Of a DNA stretch of 36,945 nucleotides, positions 1-9,145 are shown in pieces. The notes beneath the pieces are model-generated. The model saw only the letters and a program-made list of their open reading frames with translations. It had not been told where the DNA came from and did not search any database. A program made the translations under genes and the position numbers. This stretch comes from Oscillospiraceae bacterium. Its GTDB lineage: Bacteria; Bacillota; Clostridia; Oscillospirales; Ruminococcaceae. The stretch spans positions 1-36,945 of the forward strand of contig JAQXHO010000075.1 in NCBI GenBank assembly GCA_029007315.1, in the 5' to 3' direction. Numbering within the stretch: the stretch's first letter is position 1; every line of letters begins with the position of its first letter.

Positions 1-1
1 T

Positions 2-1525
2 CGTGACAAGGCTATCCACTGGACAGGCGCAATCGTTCTTGACCCGAGAGATAATAACAGAATAGTTGTTACTTCCGGTAACGGCGTATTTGCCTGCGAC
101 AATACATGGGACACCTGCCCTCAGTTCTATTTTGAGGCTGATGGCATTGAGGAAGTTGTTTCTCTGGATATGGTAAGCATACCCGGCGGCAATCCTTATT
201 CTGCAATCGGCGACTATGACGGCTTTGAGCATCTCGACAAGGTAAATTCCGTTCAGCATCAGCCTAACATGGGCAGCACAAGCTGTATCGCATACTGTCC
301 CTCAAATCCCAAGGTAATGGTTCGTGCATCAAACGATAACAATAAAACTTACTATACACTTGACGGCGGCAAGGTATGGACAGCTATGGATTCCGCTTCT
401 CAGTCAGGCAAGGCTGCAATCACAGAGCTTGCTGACGGCACGTACCGTATCTTCCGCACAGGAAACGGCAAGGGTTCATACACTGACGATTTCGGTGCAA
501 CATGGAAGGACTGCACAGGTATAGCCGGCACAAAGGAGCTTTACTTAAAGGTTGATGACAACGACCCCAAGTATGTTTACGGCTACACAGCTCAGTATAA
601 TGACTACTGGTTCTATGATACAAGCAAGAAGGAACCTACATTTGAGGACTCTCACTATGTATTCATGGTAAGTGACGACTACGGCGCAACATTTACAACA
701 CAGGACGTTGTAAAGTATGATATGTGCGATGTTGCAAACAGAATCGGCTATCTGGGCGAAGGTGAACTGTTCCTGGGCGCAGGCTGGAACGGCGCATATC
801 ATGTAACAGACCACGGCAAGAGCATTGAAAAGATAGACGGCGTATTCTACTGTAAGACTGTAGGCTACGGCGCTCCTGAAAAGGCAGGCGGCGTGAATAC
901 TCTGTATATGTACGGTCAGCCCACTGAAGAAGATGTACCGGGCGTTTACCGTTCAACAGACGCAGGAAAGACATGGGTCGCAATTAATACCCAGAAACTC
1001 TACGGCGGTACCGGAAACGGCAACTATCTGGTTGGTGATATGAATACATTCGGTACTGTTTATATGTCAACAGTAGGCTGCGGTATAGTTTATATGTCAC
1101 TGGGCGGCAGCAATCCTGTTACTCCCGGATCAACTACAACTACTTCCAAAACAACAACAACAACTACTACCACAACTACAGACAACGGGAGTTCTGACGC
1201 AACAACAACCACCACAACAACTACTGGGAAAACCACGGTTTCCACAAGTACGACAGCCAAAACAACAGCTACGTCCGGAAAGGATACGACTACGACTTCA
1301 GTAAACCCTGATATCCTCTATGGCGATCTCAATCTTGATGGTTCTGTAAGTATGGTAGACGTTATTTATCTCAATAAATCTCTCGCAGGCATTATCAAGC
1401 TGAATGCTCAGCAGACCCTTAATGCTAACTGCTGTGCTGACGAAGTAATATCATCCGGAGATTCAATGGCACTTCTAAAGTATTTAGTACACGCCGTTAC
1501 TGAACTTCCTGTACCGGCTAAGTAA
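2..1525 (+). CDS. C-terminal part of a GH74-like (xyloglucanase-type, BNR-repeat) glycoside hydrolase with Thr-rich linker and C-terminal dockerin; 5' end outside window
   Basis: Open frame continues upstream of the listed ATG to the window edge (RDKAIHWTGAIVLDPRDNNRIVVTSGNGVFACDNTW...). BNR-like repeats (VYRSTDAGKTW, MVSDDYGATF), Thr linker, dockerin motif GDLNLDGSVSMVDVIYLNKSLAG. Confidence 0.85.
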   Translation, partial: RDKAIHWTGAIVLDPRDNNRIVVTSGNGVFACDNTWDTCPQFYFEADGIEEVVSLDMVSIPGGNPYSAIGDYDGFEHLDKVNSVQHQPNMGSTSCIAYCPSNPKVMVRASNDNNKTYYTLDGGKVWTAMDSASQSGKAAITELADGTYRIFRTGNGKGSYTDDFGATWKDCTGIAGTKELYLKVDDNDPKYVYGYTAQYNDYWFYDTSKKEPTFEDSHYVFMVSDDYGATFTTQDVVKYDMCDVANRIGYLGEGELFLGAGWNGAYHVTDHGKSIEKIDGVFYCKTVGYGAPEKAGGVNTLYMYGQPTEEDVPGVYRSTDAGKTWVAINTQKLYGGTGNGNYLVGDMNTFGTVYMSTVGCGIVYMSLGGSNPVTPGSTTTTSKTTTTTTTTTTDNGSSDATTTTTTTTGKTTVSTSTTAKTTATSGKDTTTTSVNPDILYGDLNLDGSVSMVDVIYLNKSLAGIIKLNAQQTLNANCCADEVISSGDSMALLKYLVHAVTELPVPAK

Positions 1526-1556
1526 ATATATTTTATTATCAAGGAGATGAGTCATT

Positions 1557-1985
1557 ATGGACCCTAATCTGTATCTGAATGAACATAAACCTGTTAAGGC
1601 GCCTGCTATGCACAGACCTGAACCGCCGGCTTACAGACCTGTACCAACCACTGCTCCAGGACGCAGAAAACCCTCCAGGGCAGCTTCCACGGGTAAGCTC
1701 TGCATTTCGGGAAAACGTTTCTTTGGACAGATACTCATTGATCACTGGGTCATTCGCATTAACGGTGAACAGAGGGAACTGCCCTTCGGCAAGAACAAGC
1801 TTTCTCTCGATCTGCCGGCAGGTGTGTACCTTGTTACTGCATATACTCCCTATCTGGGTATGCACTGCATGAGAGTTACCGCAGACATTGAGATACGTCC
1901 CGGTTCAACCACAAACATCTCCTATCAGACAGTTTTTGATATCTTCAGAAACGGAATAATGCGGCAGAATATTGCCGCTATGTAA
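1557..1985 (+). CDS. hypothetical protein: Pro-rich N-terminus plus small beta-rich domain
   Basis: 142-aa ORF with RBS AAGGAGATGAG upstream, followed by a strong terminator; no family recognised. Confidence 0.6.
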   Translation: MDPNLYLNEHKPVKAPAMHRPEPPAYRPVPTTAPGRRKPSRAASTGKLCISGKRFFGQILIDHWVIRINGEQRELPFGKNKLSLDLPAGVYLVTAYTPYLGMHCMRVTADIEIRPGSTTNISYQTVFDIFRNGIMRQNIAAM

Positions 1986-1991
1986 AATGAA

Positions 1992-2030
1992 TTAAAGCTG
2001 CTGCGAAAATAATCGCAGCAGCTTTTTGTT
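1992..2030 (+). terminator. rho-independent terminator
   Basis: AAAGCTGCTGCGAAAATAATCGCAGCAGCTTTTTGTTTT. Confidence 0.85.
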
Positions 2031-2047
2031 TTATATTCGTTTTATAT

Positions 2048-3361
2048 TTATCCCAGAAGCTTTTCAGCAGCTGCAATTTTTGCACTGCATACAAATACGT
2101 TCATTGCCTTCTGAAGCTCTTCCTCTGTGGGGAATGTAGGTGACAGTCTGATGTTCTCGTCCTCCGGATCTTTTCCATATGGGAATGAAGCGCCGGCACC
2201 TGTAAGAACAACTCCTGCTTCCTTGCAGAGAGATACTATTTTCTTTGCGCAGCCCTTCTGATTGAAGGAAATAAAGTAGCCGCCCTTAGGATCGGACCAA
2301 TTTGCTATTCCCAGATCTGCCAGTTCCCTTTCAAGGGTATTCTCAACAATGGCAAACTTGGGTGCGATGAGTTCCTTGTGCTTCTTCATATGCTCTATGA
2401 GATTTTCAAACTTGCCGTCAAAGAATCTCAGATGTCTGAGCTGATTGATCTTGTCAAAGCCGATTGTTGCAAAACCCAGCGCCTTTTTAAGGCTTGCAAG
2501 GTTCTTTTCACTTGCCGCCATAATGGAAATACCTGTTCCGGGAAATGTGATCTTTGATGTGGAAGCGAACATATAGCAGATATCCTCATTGCCTGCCTTC
2601 TTTGCTTCTTCAAGAAGGTTTGCCTGTACAGGAGGATTGTCAACCAGATGATGCACACAGTAAGCATTATCCCAGAAAATTCGGAAATCCTCTGCCTTCG
2701 GCTTCAGTGCCGCAAAACGCTTTACCACCTCGTCGCTGTATACAACGCCGCCGGGATTTGAGTACATGGGTACGCACCATATGCCCTTGATGCTGTCGTC
2801 CTCTGCCACGAGCTTTTCCACAATATCCATATCAGGGCCGTCTTCATTCATGGGAATGTTTACAAGCTCCATGCCTAAATATTCACTTACAGCAAAATGA
2901 CGGTCATATCCCGGCACCGGACACAGGAACTTAACCTTGGGAAGCTGTCCCCAGGGCTTGCTGCCTAAAACACCGTTTGTCATTGCAACTGACATTACCC
3001 AGTACATTACATTAAGACTTGAATTGCCGAATACGATCGTTTCCTCCGGTGTTACACCCAGCATCTTTGAGAAAAATTCCTTTGCCTCCGGAATACCGTC
3101 CAGTACGCCATAGTTACGGCAGTCAAGGCCATTCTCTGTTTTATAATCATCACGCTTTAAGCAGTCCATAAGATCCATGCTCAGATCAAGCTGCTTCGGT
3201 GAAGGCTTGCCTCTTGACATATCCAGCTTCAGATTCTCTGCCTGAAACTCTGCATACTCAGCTTTACAGTCTGCTAAAAACTGTTCCAGATTTTCTTTTT
3301 TCATTTCTGATAACTTCATAACAACCACATCGGATTTCAAAACGAACCCTACTCCTTTCAT
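2048..3361 (-). CDS. PLP-dependent aminotransferase class I/II (aspartate aminotransferase-like)
   Basis: Conserved motifs LDMSRGKPSPKQLDLS, PGYDRHF, MYSNPGG, STSKITFPGTGISIM. The real start is probably downstream of 3361 (TTG ~3340 or ATG 3319), after AAAGGAG. Confidence 0.85.
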   Translation of the reverse strand: MKGVGFVLKSDVVVMKLSEMKKENLEQFLADCKAEYAEFQAENLKLDMSRGKPSPKQLDLSMDLMDCLKRDDYKTENGLDCRNYGVLDGIPEAKEFFSKMLGVTPEETIVFGNSSLNVMYWVMSVAMTNGVLGSKPWGQLPKVKFLCPVPGYDRHFAVSEYLGMELVNIPMNEDGPDMDIVEKLVAEDDSIKGIWCVPMYSNPGGVVYSDEVVKRFAALKPKAEDFRIFWDNAYCVHHLVDNPPVQANLLEEAKKAGNEDICYMFASTSKITFPGTGISIMAASEKNLASLKKALGFATIGFDKINQLRHLRFFDGKFENLIEHMKKHKELIAPKFAIVENTLERELADLGIANWSDPKGGYFISFNQKGCAKKIVSLCKEAGVVLTGAGASFPYGKDPEDENIRLSPTFPTEEELQKAMNVFVCSAKIAAAEKLLG

Positions 3362-3440
3362 CCTTTTATCATTCGCAATTTAATGCAAAATGATAAGCTG
3401 TACATTTATTACAGCAGCAAACTTGAAATATTTTGCTGTA

Positions 3441-3534
3441 AATGCCCGTTTTGCAGATGCAAAGTCTGCTTTGCGTATATGCAAGGGCATTAAAATAAAT
3501 TATAATAAATGCTTTGCATTTATTATAGCATATC
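3441..3534. repeat. intergenic structured repeat, family 2, copy 1
   Basis: aatgcccgttttgcagatgcaaagtctgctttgcgtatatgcaagggcatta...ttataataaatgctttgcatttattatagcatat; near-identical to 35561-35655. Confidence 0.75.
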
Positions 3535-3601
3535 TCTCACTGAAGTGCAAGTGTTCACGTGAAAAGTACATAAAAATTTATAATATTGATATTTTGTGTC
3601 A

Positions 3602-4840
3602 TTATCTTGCTGATAATGACCTTTCATTTACGCTGAATAATCCTTTCAGCGCCGCATATACACTGCCGCACAGAAATCTTTGATCCGGATTTATTTCCCA
3701 GACATTTATTTCAGCCTTTAATTCATAGCCAAGACGTTTTTTTGTATATTCTCTTATTATCTCTGCCTGTTCCTCAGAAAATCCGAAATTACAGAAATAT
3801 AAGCCATCCAATTCGCCTATGCACAGTATATTATTCAGAAAAATACTAAACTCATAAAGCAGTTCACTTTTCAGATCACTTAAAATTTCATCGCCCTCAC
3901 TTACCGCTGTCATTATCTGGGCAATTGTAACGCTGCTTTTGTCACCGCCGGTTATTCTGTAAAGATTCGGCGTTTCCTTTTCGCTGTATATCTCCGAAAC
4001 CTTTCTCGCAACAGCCTTCGGGGTAAGCTCAGTCTTTACACATCCCTCCGGATATACGCCGGATTGTAATTTGCCCGGATTTACGATCATATTGTTCACG
4101 TTTCCGGTTGTGAAGAATTTCTCGTCAAACTGAGGCTTTTTTCTGATAAGGGACAGGTGGTAATTTTCCATGTCGGAATATATGAATGCACACTGATACA
4201 GTTTTTCTGAGCTTTCACGCTCATTGCAGCATACAACTGCAAACTGTGACAGGGCATTGTCGAAAAATACGGGAATTTCGGTTTTTTCACGCAGAGTATC
4301 CTGGAGAGCCTCAAAAAACAGAGGGTCCTCCTGTATTTTTTTCCTTATGCATTCCGGCATATCCGGCATTATGCCTATACCAATGCCAACAAGCTGCTGC
4401 GACGTCAGACAGCTGTTGGTCAGCATAACCTTTGCTATTCCTTCTATTTCCGATATGATTTCCTCCAGGGAAATATCCTTCTCAATGCAGATATTCTCCT
4501 TGTCCAGAATGTCATTCTTTATTGTGGTAAGTCCGGCTGAAATGCTGTTCTTGTCAATGTATATTCCAATTGTAAAATATGCTGAGGAATCTATTTCCAG
4601 AAACACCTTGCGTCTGCCTTTGCAGATCTCATGATCATTTTCACCGGCTTCTCTGCTGAGTTCTCTAAGCAGTTTTTCCTCGATCATTTCGTTTGTAATC
4701 ACCGTTACTGCTGCACGTGTTATACCAAGCTTTTCTGCAATATCTGCCCTTGATATAGGACCGTGTTCCCAAACAGCCCTGAGTATCTGACTTCTGTTCA
4801 TTGCTTTTAAATCATATTTGCTAATTCCTCTGCCTATCAT
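3602..4840 (-). CDS. ROK/NagC-XylR-type transcriptional regulator with N-terminal winged HTH
   Basis: MNRSQILRAVWEHGPISRADIAEKLGITRAAVTVITNEMIEEKLL is a typical ROK-repressor HTH, followed by a ROK-like domain (VGIGIGIMPD...IPVFFDNALSQFAVVC). Confidence 0.75.
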   Translation of the reverse strand: MIGRGISKYDLKAMNRSQILRAVWEHGPISRADIAEKLGITRAAVTVITNEMIEEKLLRELSREAGENDHEICKGRRKVFLEIDSSAYFTIGIYIDKNSISAGLTTIKNDILDKENICIEKDISLEEIISEIEGIAKVMLTNSCLTSQQLVGIGIGIMPDMPECIRKKIQEDPLFFEALQDTLREKTEIPVFFDNALSQFAVVCCNERESSEKLYQCAFIYSDMENYHLSLIRKKPQFDEKFFTTGNVNNMIVNPGKLQSGVYPEGCVKTELTPKAVARKVSEIYSEKETPNLYRITGGDKSSVTIAQIMTAVSEGDEILSDLKSELLYEFSIFLNNILCIGELDGLYFCNFGFSEEQAEIIREYTKKRLGYELKAEINVWEINPDQRFLCGSVYAALKGLFSVNERSLSAR

Positions 4841-4971
4841 TTTGCACCCCAGTAATATTTTTTTACATAATCACCTGCGTTACTATATAAAACATTATAC
4901 CATATTTGTTAATTAAATACAACGCCGGCGTTATATTACCGGATTAATTTTACACAATATACATATTGTGT

Positions 4972-5907
4972 TTAAAACAAAATTTCCAGAAGAAAAGTGA
5001 AAAGTTTGACCATGAGAGGAAGCGTACCAACGGAAAATATGGTTGTGAGGGCAAAAATCTGGGACGCATATATATCATGAAGTCCAAGCTTCTGGCACTG
5101 AAGAGTACACATTGCCGCTGAAGGCGCTGCCGCAAGGAGAAGAACCACTATACGCACCTCTTCGGAAATAAATCCGCAGAAAAGACAAAGTGCCAGCGTC
5201 AGCAGCGGAAAAAGTATGAGCCTGCAGGCAGAAACATAATACACCCGGAGATTTTTAAGGGCTCCCAGTATATTTGACTGTGCCACGCTGATACCGGAGG
5301 TGATCATGGCAAGGGGCGTGTTAAGTGATGAAATATATCCCATTGTTTCTGTAAGAACCTTCGGCAGCTGAAGCTGTGTAAAGTATAATATAAGACCAAT
5401 TCCTATTGCTATGACTGTAGGTGAACGAAGTACTTTTAAAAATGCTTTTATATCGCCCTTTCCGCTGAGGAGCATGATTCCATGAGTCCATGAAAAAAAG
5501 AAAAATATGGTTAGAAATGCTGTTACATACAGAACGCCTTCTGCTCCGTACAAGGCACTTGCAAGGGGTATGCCCATAAATCCGCAGTTGCTGTAAATAG
5601 CGGAAAAGCGTTCAATGGCGGTTTCTCTGCCTTCCTTTTGCCGTAAAAAGAGCATTGCGGCTGCTATTGTCAGTATGTAGGAAACTGCCGCCAGTACGAA
5701 AGTCCAGAGAAGATTCACAACGAGTCTGCTGCTGTATCCGACGTCCACATAGGCGTGTACAACGAGAACCGGAGTTACAATTTCCAGTACGATTGCTGAC
5801 AGCTGTCTGCCGCCGTCACGGTTTACGATTTTCAGCCGGTATGCAAGTATACCAACAAGATTCAGAAGAAGCATTATAATTGCCTGATTAGCTATTATCA
5901 CTGCCAT
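4972..5907 (-). CDS. AEC (auxin efflux carrier) family transporter
   Basis: Multi-TM protein with YSNCGFMGIPLASALYGAEGVLY and TPLAMITSGISVAQ; start at ATG 5907 after GGGAGG. Confidence 0.8.
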   Translation of the reverse strand: MAVIIANQAIIMLLLNLVGILAYRLKIVNRDGGRQLSAIVLEIVTPVLVVHAYVDVGYSSRLVVNLLWTFVLAAVSYILTIAAAMLFLRQKEGRETAIERFSAIYSNCGFMGIPLASALYGAEGVLYVTAFLTIFFFFSWTHGIMLLSGKGDIKAFLKVLRSPTVIAIGIGLILYFTQLQLPKVLTETMGYISSLNTPLAMITSGISVAQSNILGALKNLRVYYVSACRLILFPLLTLALCLFCGFISEEVRIVVLLLAAAPSAAMCTLQCQKLGLHDIYASQIFALTTIFSVGTLPLMVKLFTFLLEILF

Positions 5908-5961
5908 TATTATTCCTCCCAAAAACCGCCTATCCACATACGCAGACAGGCGGTAGATTTT

Positions 5962-6013
5962 TTAAGGCAACACTGCACATCTTACGCACGGTCTTTGTGC
6001 TGTATTGCCTTAA
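5962..6013 (-). repeat. MITE-like repeat, family 1, copy D (52 bp, shortest form)
   Basis: TTAAGGCAACACTGCACATCTTACGCACGGTCTTTGTGCTGTATTGCCTTAA; its reverse complement matches the left end of copies at 15641, 23764 and 27931. Confidence 0.75.
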
Positions 6014-6048
6014 TATTATGGCAGAATTTTTTTAACGTTTCTACACTT

Positions 6049-6630
6049 CTATATGATTAAAGGTTGAATTTGTCTGCCCTCAAATGCTGCTTCTATTGTT
6101 TCCGGCAATTTTTCAAAATGTGCCACCATAGAAGCCGGCTTGGTGTCCGGCGCATCCTGTCCCAATGGCACAAAGAAATAATTTCTTGAATTCATAAGAA
6201 GCCCAAGATTCTTTGCACTGCATCTTAGGGCGTCATTTGTAGCAACTGCCAGTATAACCGGTTTATTATTCCTCAGCATTGATTTCACTGCCATAGTGAC
6301 TGTGGTATCAACCACACCGTATGCAAGCTTGCTCATTGTATTTGAAGTGCATGGTACAACTGCTATGCAGTCAAGCATATCCTTAGGTCCCAGCGGTTCA
6401 GCCTCTGCAATACTGAGCAAAGCCCTCCTGCAGCTTATTTCCTCCATGCGGCGAATATGGTCAGCTGCCTTTCCAAAACGAGTGTCAATGGACGCTGCGT
6501 GTTCGGAAAAAATCGGCGTAAGCTCTGCACCCATTTCTGTAAGAGCTTCTGCCGCTTTGAAAGCACGTTCAAAGGTGCAGAAGGACCCGGTCACCGCAAA
6601 CCCGATTCTTCTGCCCGAAAGTTTTTTCAT
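6049..6630 (-). CDS. dpaB: dipicolinate synthase subunit B (SpoVFB/DpaB)
   Basis: MKKLSGRRIGFAVTGSFCTFERAFKAAEALTEMGAELTPIFSE...VVPCTSNTMSKLAYGVVDTTVTMAVKSMLRNNKPVILAVATNDAL; flavoprotein-like DpaB signature. Confidence 0.93.
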   Translation of the reverse strand: MKKLSGRRIGFAVTGSFCTFERAFKAAEALTEMGAELTPIFSEHAASIDTRFGKAADHIRRMEEISCRRALLSIAEAEPLGPKDMLDCIAVVPCTSNTMSKLAYGVVDTTVTMAVKSMLRNNKPVILAVATNDALRCSAKNLGLLMNSRNYFFVPLGQDAPDTKPASMVAHFEKLPETIEAAFEGRQIQPLII

Positions 6631-6705
6631 CTCTCTCGCTCCTCTAATATACGAAATACAGTGTCTGCAAGGAGTTTTCCTGCGGTTTTAGGTGCAGCTT
6701 TCCCT
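6627..6705 (-). other. dpaA (3' fragment): displaced 3' fragment of dpaA (spoVFA) encoding ...(P)GKAAPKTAGKLLADTVFRILEERER-stop
   Basis: Minus-strand reading through 6705-6627 gives the conserved DpaA C-terminus (cf. B. subtilis SpoVFA GLPGIVAPKTAGQILANVLSKLLAEIQAEEGK, from memory). TGA overlaps dpaB ATG as ATGA. Confidence 0.92.
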
Positions 6706-6731
6706 GGTTCAGCTGAAATGTGATGACACAT
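6690..6731 (-). other. predicted attachment site (dpaB-proximal end of intervening element)
   Basis: Minus strand ATGTGTCATCACATTTCAGCTGAA-CC-AGGGAAAGCTGCACC; core CC at 6707-6706. Confidence 0.8.
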
Positions 6732-8092
6732 CACTTTAATATTACAGTAGTTTTTTTATCTCCGATGACTATCTTTTTTATAAATAGCCTGGCAGCAGCT
6801 TTCTTTTTATCTGGTTCAAGTTCTTTCCACAGTGCTTCTGCGGTGCTGTTGAAAGAATTCTTTTTTGTCTGTTTTCTTCGCCTTTTTACCCGGATATCTC
6901 TCTCAAGGGCAAATATTCTCTCAGTCAGTTCATCTGAAACAGAGTCATTTTCCAGTGCGGTTTTGATCAGTTTCTCAAGTTCTTCTGTTATGGCTGAATT
7001 TTCTTCACTATTTCCCTTTTCTGTCCAGGTTTCAGCACCTATTTTATCCAGTTCCAGACATAATACTTTTTCTGTGAAACTTTCAACAGGTTCTAAACGA
7101 AGTGCCTTAAATCCGTTACATATTCCCTGCCGTCTTCCACGGCATACAATGTACATATATGGTCTGCCTTTGCCGTTGCTGCGTATATAGCAGCTGCTGC
7201 CACACTTTTCGCACTGCATAAGACCGGCTATCCATGATTTATTTCCGCTGCCAGCATTTGATGAGGGACTACGGCTCCGAAGCAGTTCCTGGGCTGTCAG
7301 CCATATTTCCGGTTCAATAATACCCCGGTGTTTTCCCGGTGCAATATACAAATTGCCGCATGACCTTATCATATGTATTCCACAGCCTGTTTTGTAGTCC
7401 TTTTCACTGCCCAGCATTTTTACTCCGGAAATCAGCAGGAATCTCAGGACTTCTTCATTAGCACGGACATATACTGGATTCCGGATAATTCTGCCTGCCT
7501 GGGTGCCTGTAAAGCGTTTTCCAATTATGCTTCTTCCTGCGGCATCAAGACTTTTCCCGGATATTATTTCACAGAATAAATCTCTGATTATACTGGAATC
7601 TCCGTTATTTTCGCTCCAGTCTTTCTTGTACCCATAGGGTACCTTTCCGCCAAGAGGAAGCATTTTTTCTGCCCGTGCCATATAATTATCCCTTATCCTT
7701 CCGGAAATCGTTTTCTGCTCCATTTCTGCAAACATTATGAGAAGCTGTATCAGCATTCTGCCTGTTGGCGATTCGGTGTCCAGATGTTCAGTGTATGATA
7801 TCAGCTTGACCTTTTGCCTTTCAAGAATCTCAGTGAGCCTTGCAAAATCGCTCAGGGAACGTGATATTCTGTCCAGTTTATATACAATTATTCCTTTGAT
7901 CTTGCCAGCCTTTACCTCTGCAAGCATTTTTCTGAATGCAGGTCTGTTAGTATTTGTTCCGCTGTAACCTCTGTCTTCAAAAATCTCTGTTTTTTCATGT
8001 TCCGGCAAATACATTTTGCAAAGATCTATCTGCATTTCTATAGATATTGAGTCCTTTTTTTCCACTGATTGTCGTGCATATATGGCATACAT
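6731..8092 (-). CDS. large serine recombinase (resolvase N-terminal, recombinase, zinc ribbon and coiled-coil regions)
   Basis: MYAIYARQSVEKKDSISIEMQ, GYSGTNTNRPAFRKML, YKLDRISRSLSDF, PTGRMLIQLLIMFAEMEQKTISGRIRDNY, zinc ribbon CEKCGSSCYIRSNGKGRPYMYIVCRGRRQGIC; RBS GAGGTGATAAT. Confidence 0.96.
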   Translation of the reverse strand: MYAIYARQSVEKKDSISIEMQIDLCKMYLPEHEKTEIFEDRGYSGTNTNRPAFRKMLAEVKAGKIKGIIVYKLDRISRSLSDFARLTEILERQKVKLISYTEHLDTESPTGRMLIQLLIMFAEMEQKTISGRIRDNYMARAEKMLPLGGKVPYGYKKDWSENNGDSSIIRDLFCEIISGKSLDAAGRSIIGKRFTGTQAGRIIRNPVYVRANEEVLRFLLISGVKMLGSEKDYKTGCGIHMIRSCGNLYIAPGKHRGIIEPEIWLTAQELLRSRSPSSNAGSGNKSWIAGLMQCEKCGSSCYIRSNGKGRPYMYIVCRGRRQGICNGFKALRLEPVESFTEKVLCLELDKIGAETWTEKGNSEENSAITEELEKLIKTALENDSVSDELTERIFALERDIRVKRRRKQTKKNSFNSTAEALWKELEPDKKKAAARLFIKKIVIGDKKTTVILK

Positions 8093-8111
8093 ATTATCAC
8101 CTCAATGAAGC

Positions 8112-8129
8112 TTATGCTCTGAGGCATAA
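8112..8129. promoter_or_regulatory. small palindrome immediately upstream of recombinase RBS
   Basis: TTATGC-TCTGAG-GCATAA 6-bp stem. Confidence 0.4.
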
Positions 8130-8163
8130 AAAAAGCACCCTCCCGAAGGAGAGTGCCTTTAAT
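8128..8163 (-). terminator. rho-independent terminator downstream of the cohesin gene
   Basis: Minus strand AAAGGCACTCTCCTTCGGGAGGGTGCTTTTTTT. Confidence 0.85.
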
Positions 8164-8205
8164 TCAGATGTTAATCTGTGTTAGCCTTAGTTGTTTTCAG
8201 AAAAA

Positions 8206-9048
8206 TTACTTTCTCTTCTTAGCAACCAGAGCTACACCGCCGATAACTACCAGAGCTGCAGCAGCGCCAGCGATCGGGAGAACGTCACCTGTCTGAGGTG
8301 AAGATGTTGTGCCGCCCTTCTTAGCGGTTGTTGTTGTTGTTGTTGCCTCAGGTGTTGTGCCTGTTGTTGTTGTTGTAGAAGTTGTTGTTGTAGTCTTAGG
8401 AGTTGTTGTAGTTGTAGTAGTTGTTGTTGTAGTTGTTGTTGTAGTTGTAGTAGTTGTAGTTGTAGTAGTTGTAGTTGTTGTAGCGTCAGCCTTGATTCTG
8501 ATTACACCATCAACCAGAGCGGAAGATGTGATGCCGTCAGGAGTTGTGATTTCCTGAGGTGTGCCGTTGGAAGAAGCAAGAAGCTTAACAGCATACTCGT
8601 CGCCAGCCTTAGCGTCAGAAGGAACAGTGAATGTGAAGTTCCAGATTACGCCGTCGCCCTGGCAGTATACTTCTTCAGCTGTCATGCTGTTGGGGTTAAC
8701 TGCGATACCAGCCCAGAAAATATCCTTTTCTGTGTTGTTACCGATACCCTTTGTGATACCGTCATCGAGAGAAGCCAGGATGCCAGCTTCCTTACCACCC
8801 TTGATTTCAAGTCTTGAATCATAAGTGATACCAAAGCCAAGACCGCTGAAGCCAGGGTTACCAGAAATAGAAACAGGAACACTTACAGTGTAGCTTGCTG
8901 CTTCCAGTTCCTTCAGTGTCAGCTCAACAGTAGCAGCTGTCAGTGTGCCACCAGCAGCGTCAGCAGGGATTGCGAATACAGCTGCAGAAGCAGCTACTAC
9001 AGCAGCTGCAGAAACAGCAGCGATGCTCTTCTTAAATGTAGTTTTCAT
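8206..9048 (-). CDS. cell-wall-anchored single-cohesin protein (ScaE-like): signal peptide, cohesin, poly-Thr linker, SPQTG sortase signal, TM, KKRK tail
   Basis: Cohesin-like VELTLKELEAASYTVSVPVSISGNPGFSGLGFGITYDSRLEI...FWAGIAVNPN...VIWNFTFTVPSDAKAGDEYAVKL; C-terminus TTSSPQTGDVLPIAGAAAALVVIGGVALVAKKRK. Confidence 0.85.
   Translation of the reverse strand: MKTTFKKSIAAVSAAAVVAASAAVFAIPADAAGGTLTAATVELTLKELEAASYTVSVPVSISGNPGFSGLGFGITYDSRLEIKGGKEAGILASLDDGITKGIGNNTEKDIFWAGIAVNPNSMTAEEVYCQGDGVIWNFTFTVPSDAKAGDEYAVKLLASSNGTPQEITTPDGITSSALVDGVIRIKADATTTTTTTTTTTTTTTTTTTTTTTTTTTPKTTTTTSTTTTTGTTPEATTTTTTAKKGGTTSSPQTGDVLPIAGAAAALVVIGGVALVAKKRK
8325..8485. repeat. low-complexity (GTT/GTA)n tract encoding poly-Thr linker
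   Basis: Direct reading of the tract. Confidence 0.95.
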
Positions 9049-9090
9049 TTTAGATTCGTCCTTTCAAATATAAAATTTATTTTGATATAT

Positions 9091-9113
9091 CCGGCGCACT
9101 GAATGTACGCCGG
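9091..9113. promoter_or_regulatory. intercistronic hairpin between dockerin and cohesin genes
   Basis: CCGGCG-cactgaatgta-CGCCGG. Confidence 0.5.
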
Positions 9114-9145
9114 TCATATGCGTACCTTAATTTACTTACAGATTC

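Noticed and set aside
8309-8557. Plus-strand poly-Val ORF
   Set aside because: Antisense reading of the poly-Thr linker of the cohesin gene; low-complexity artefact.
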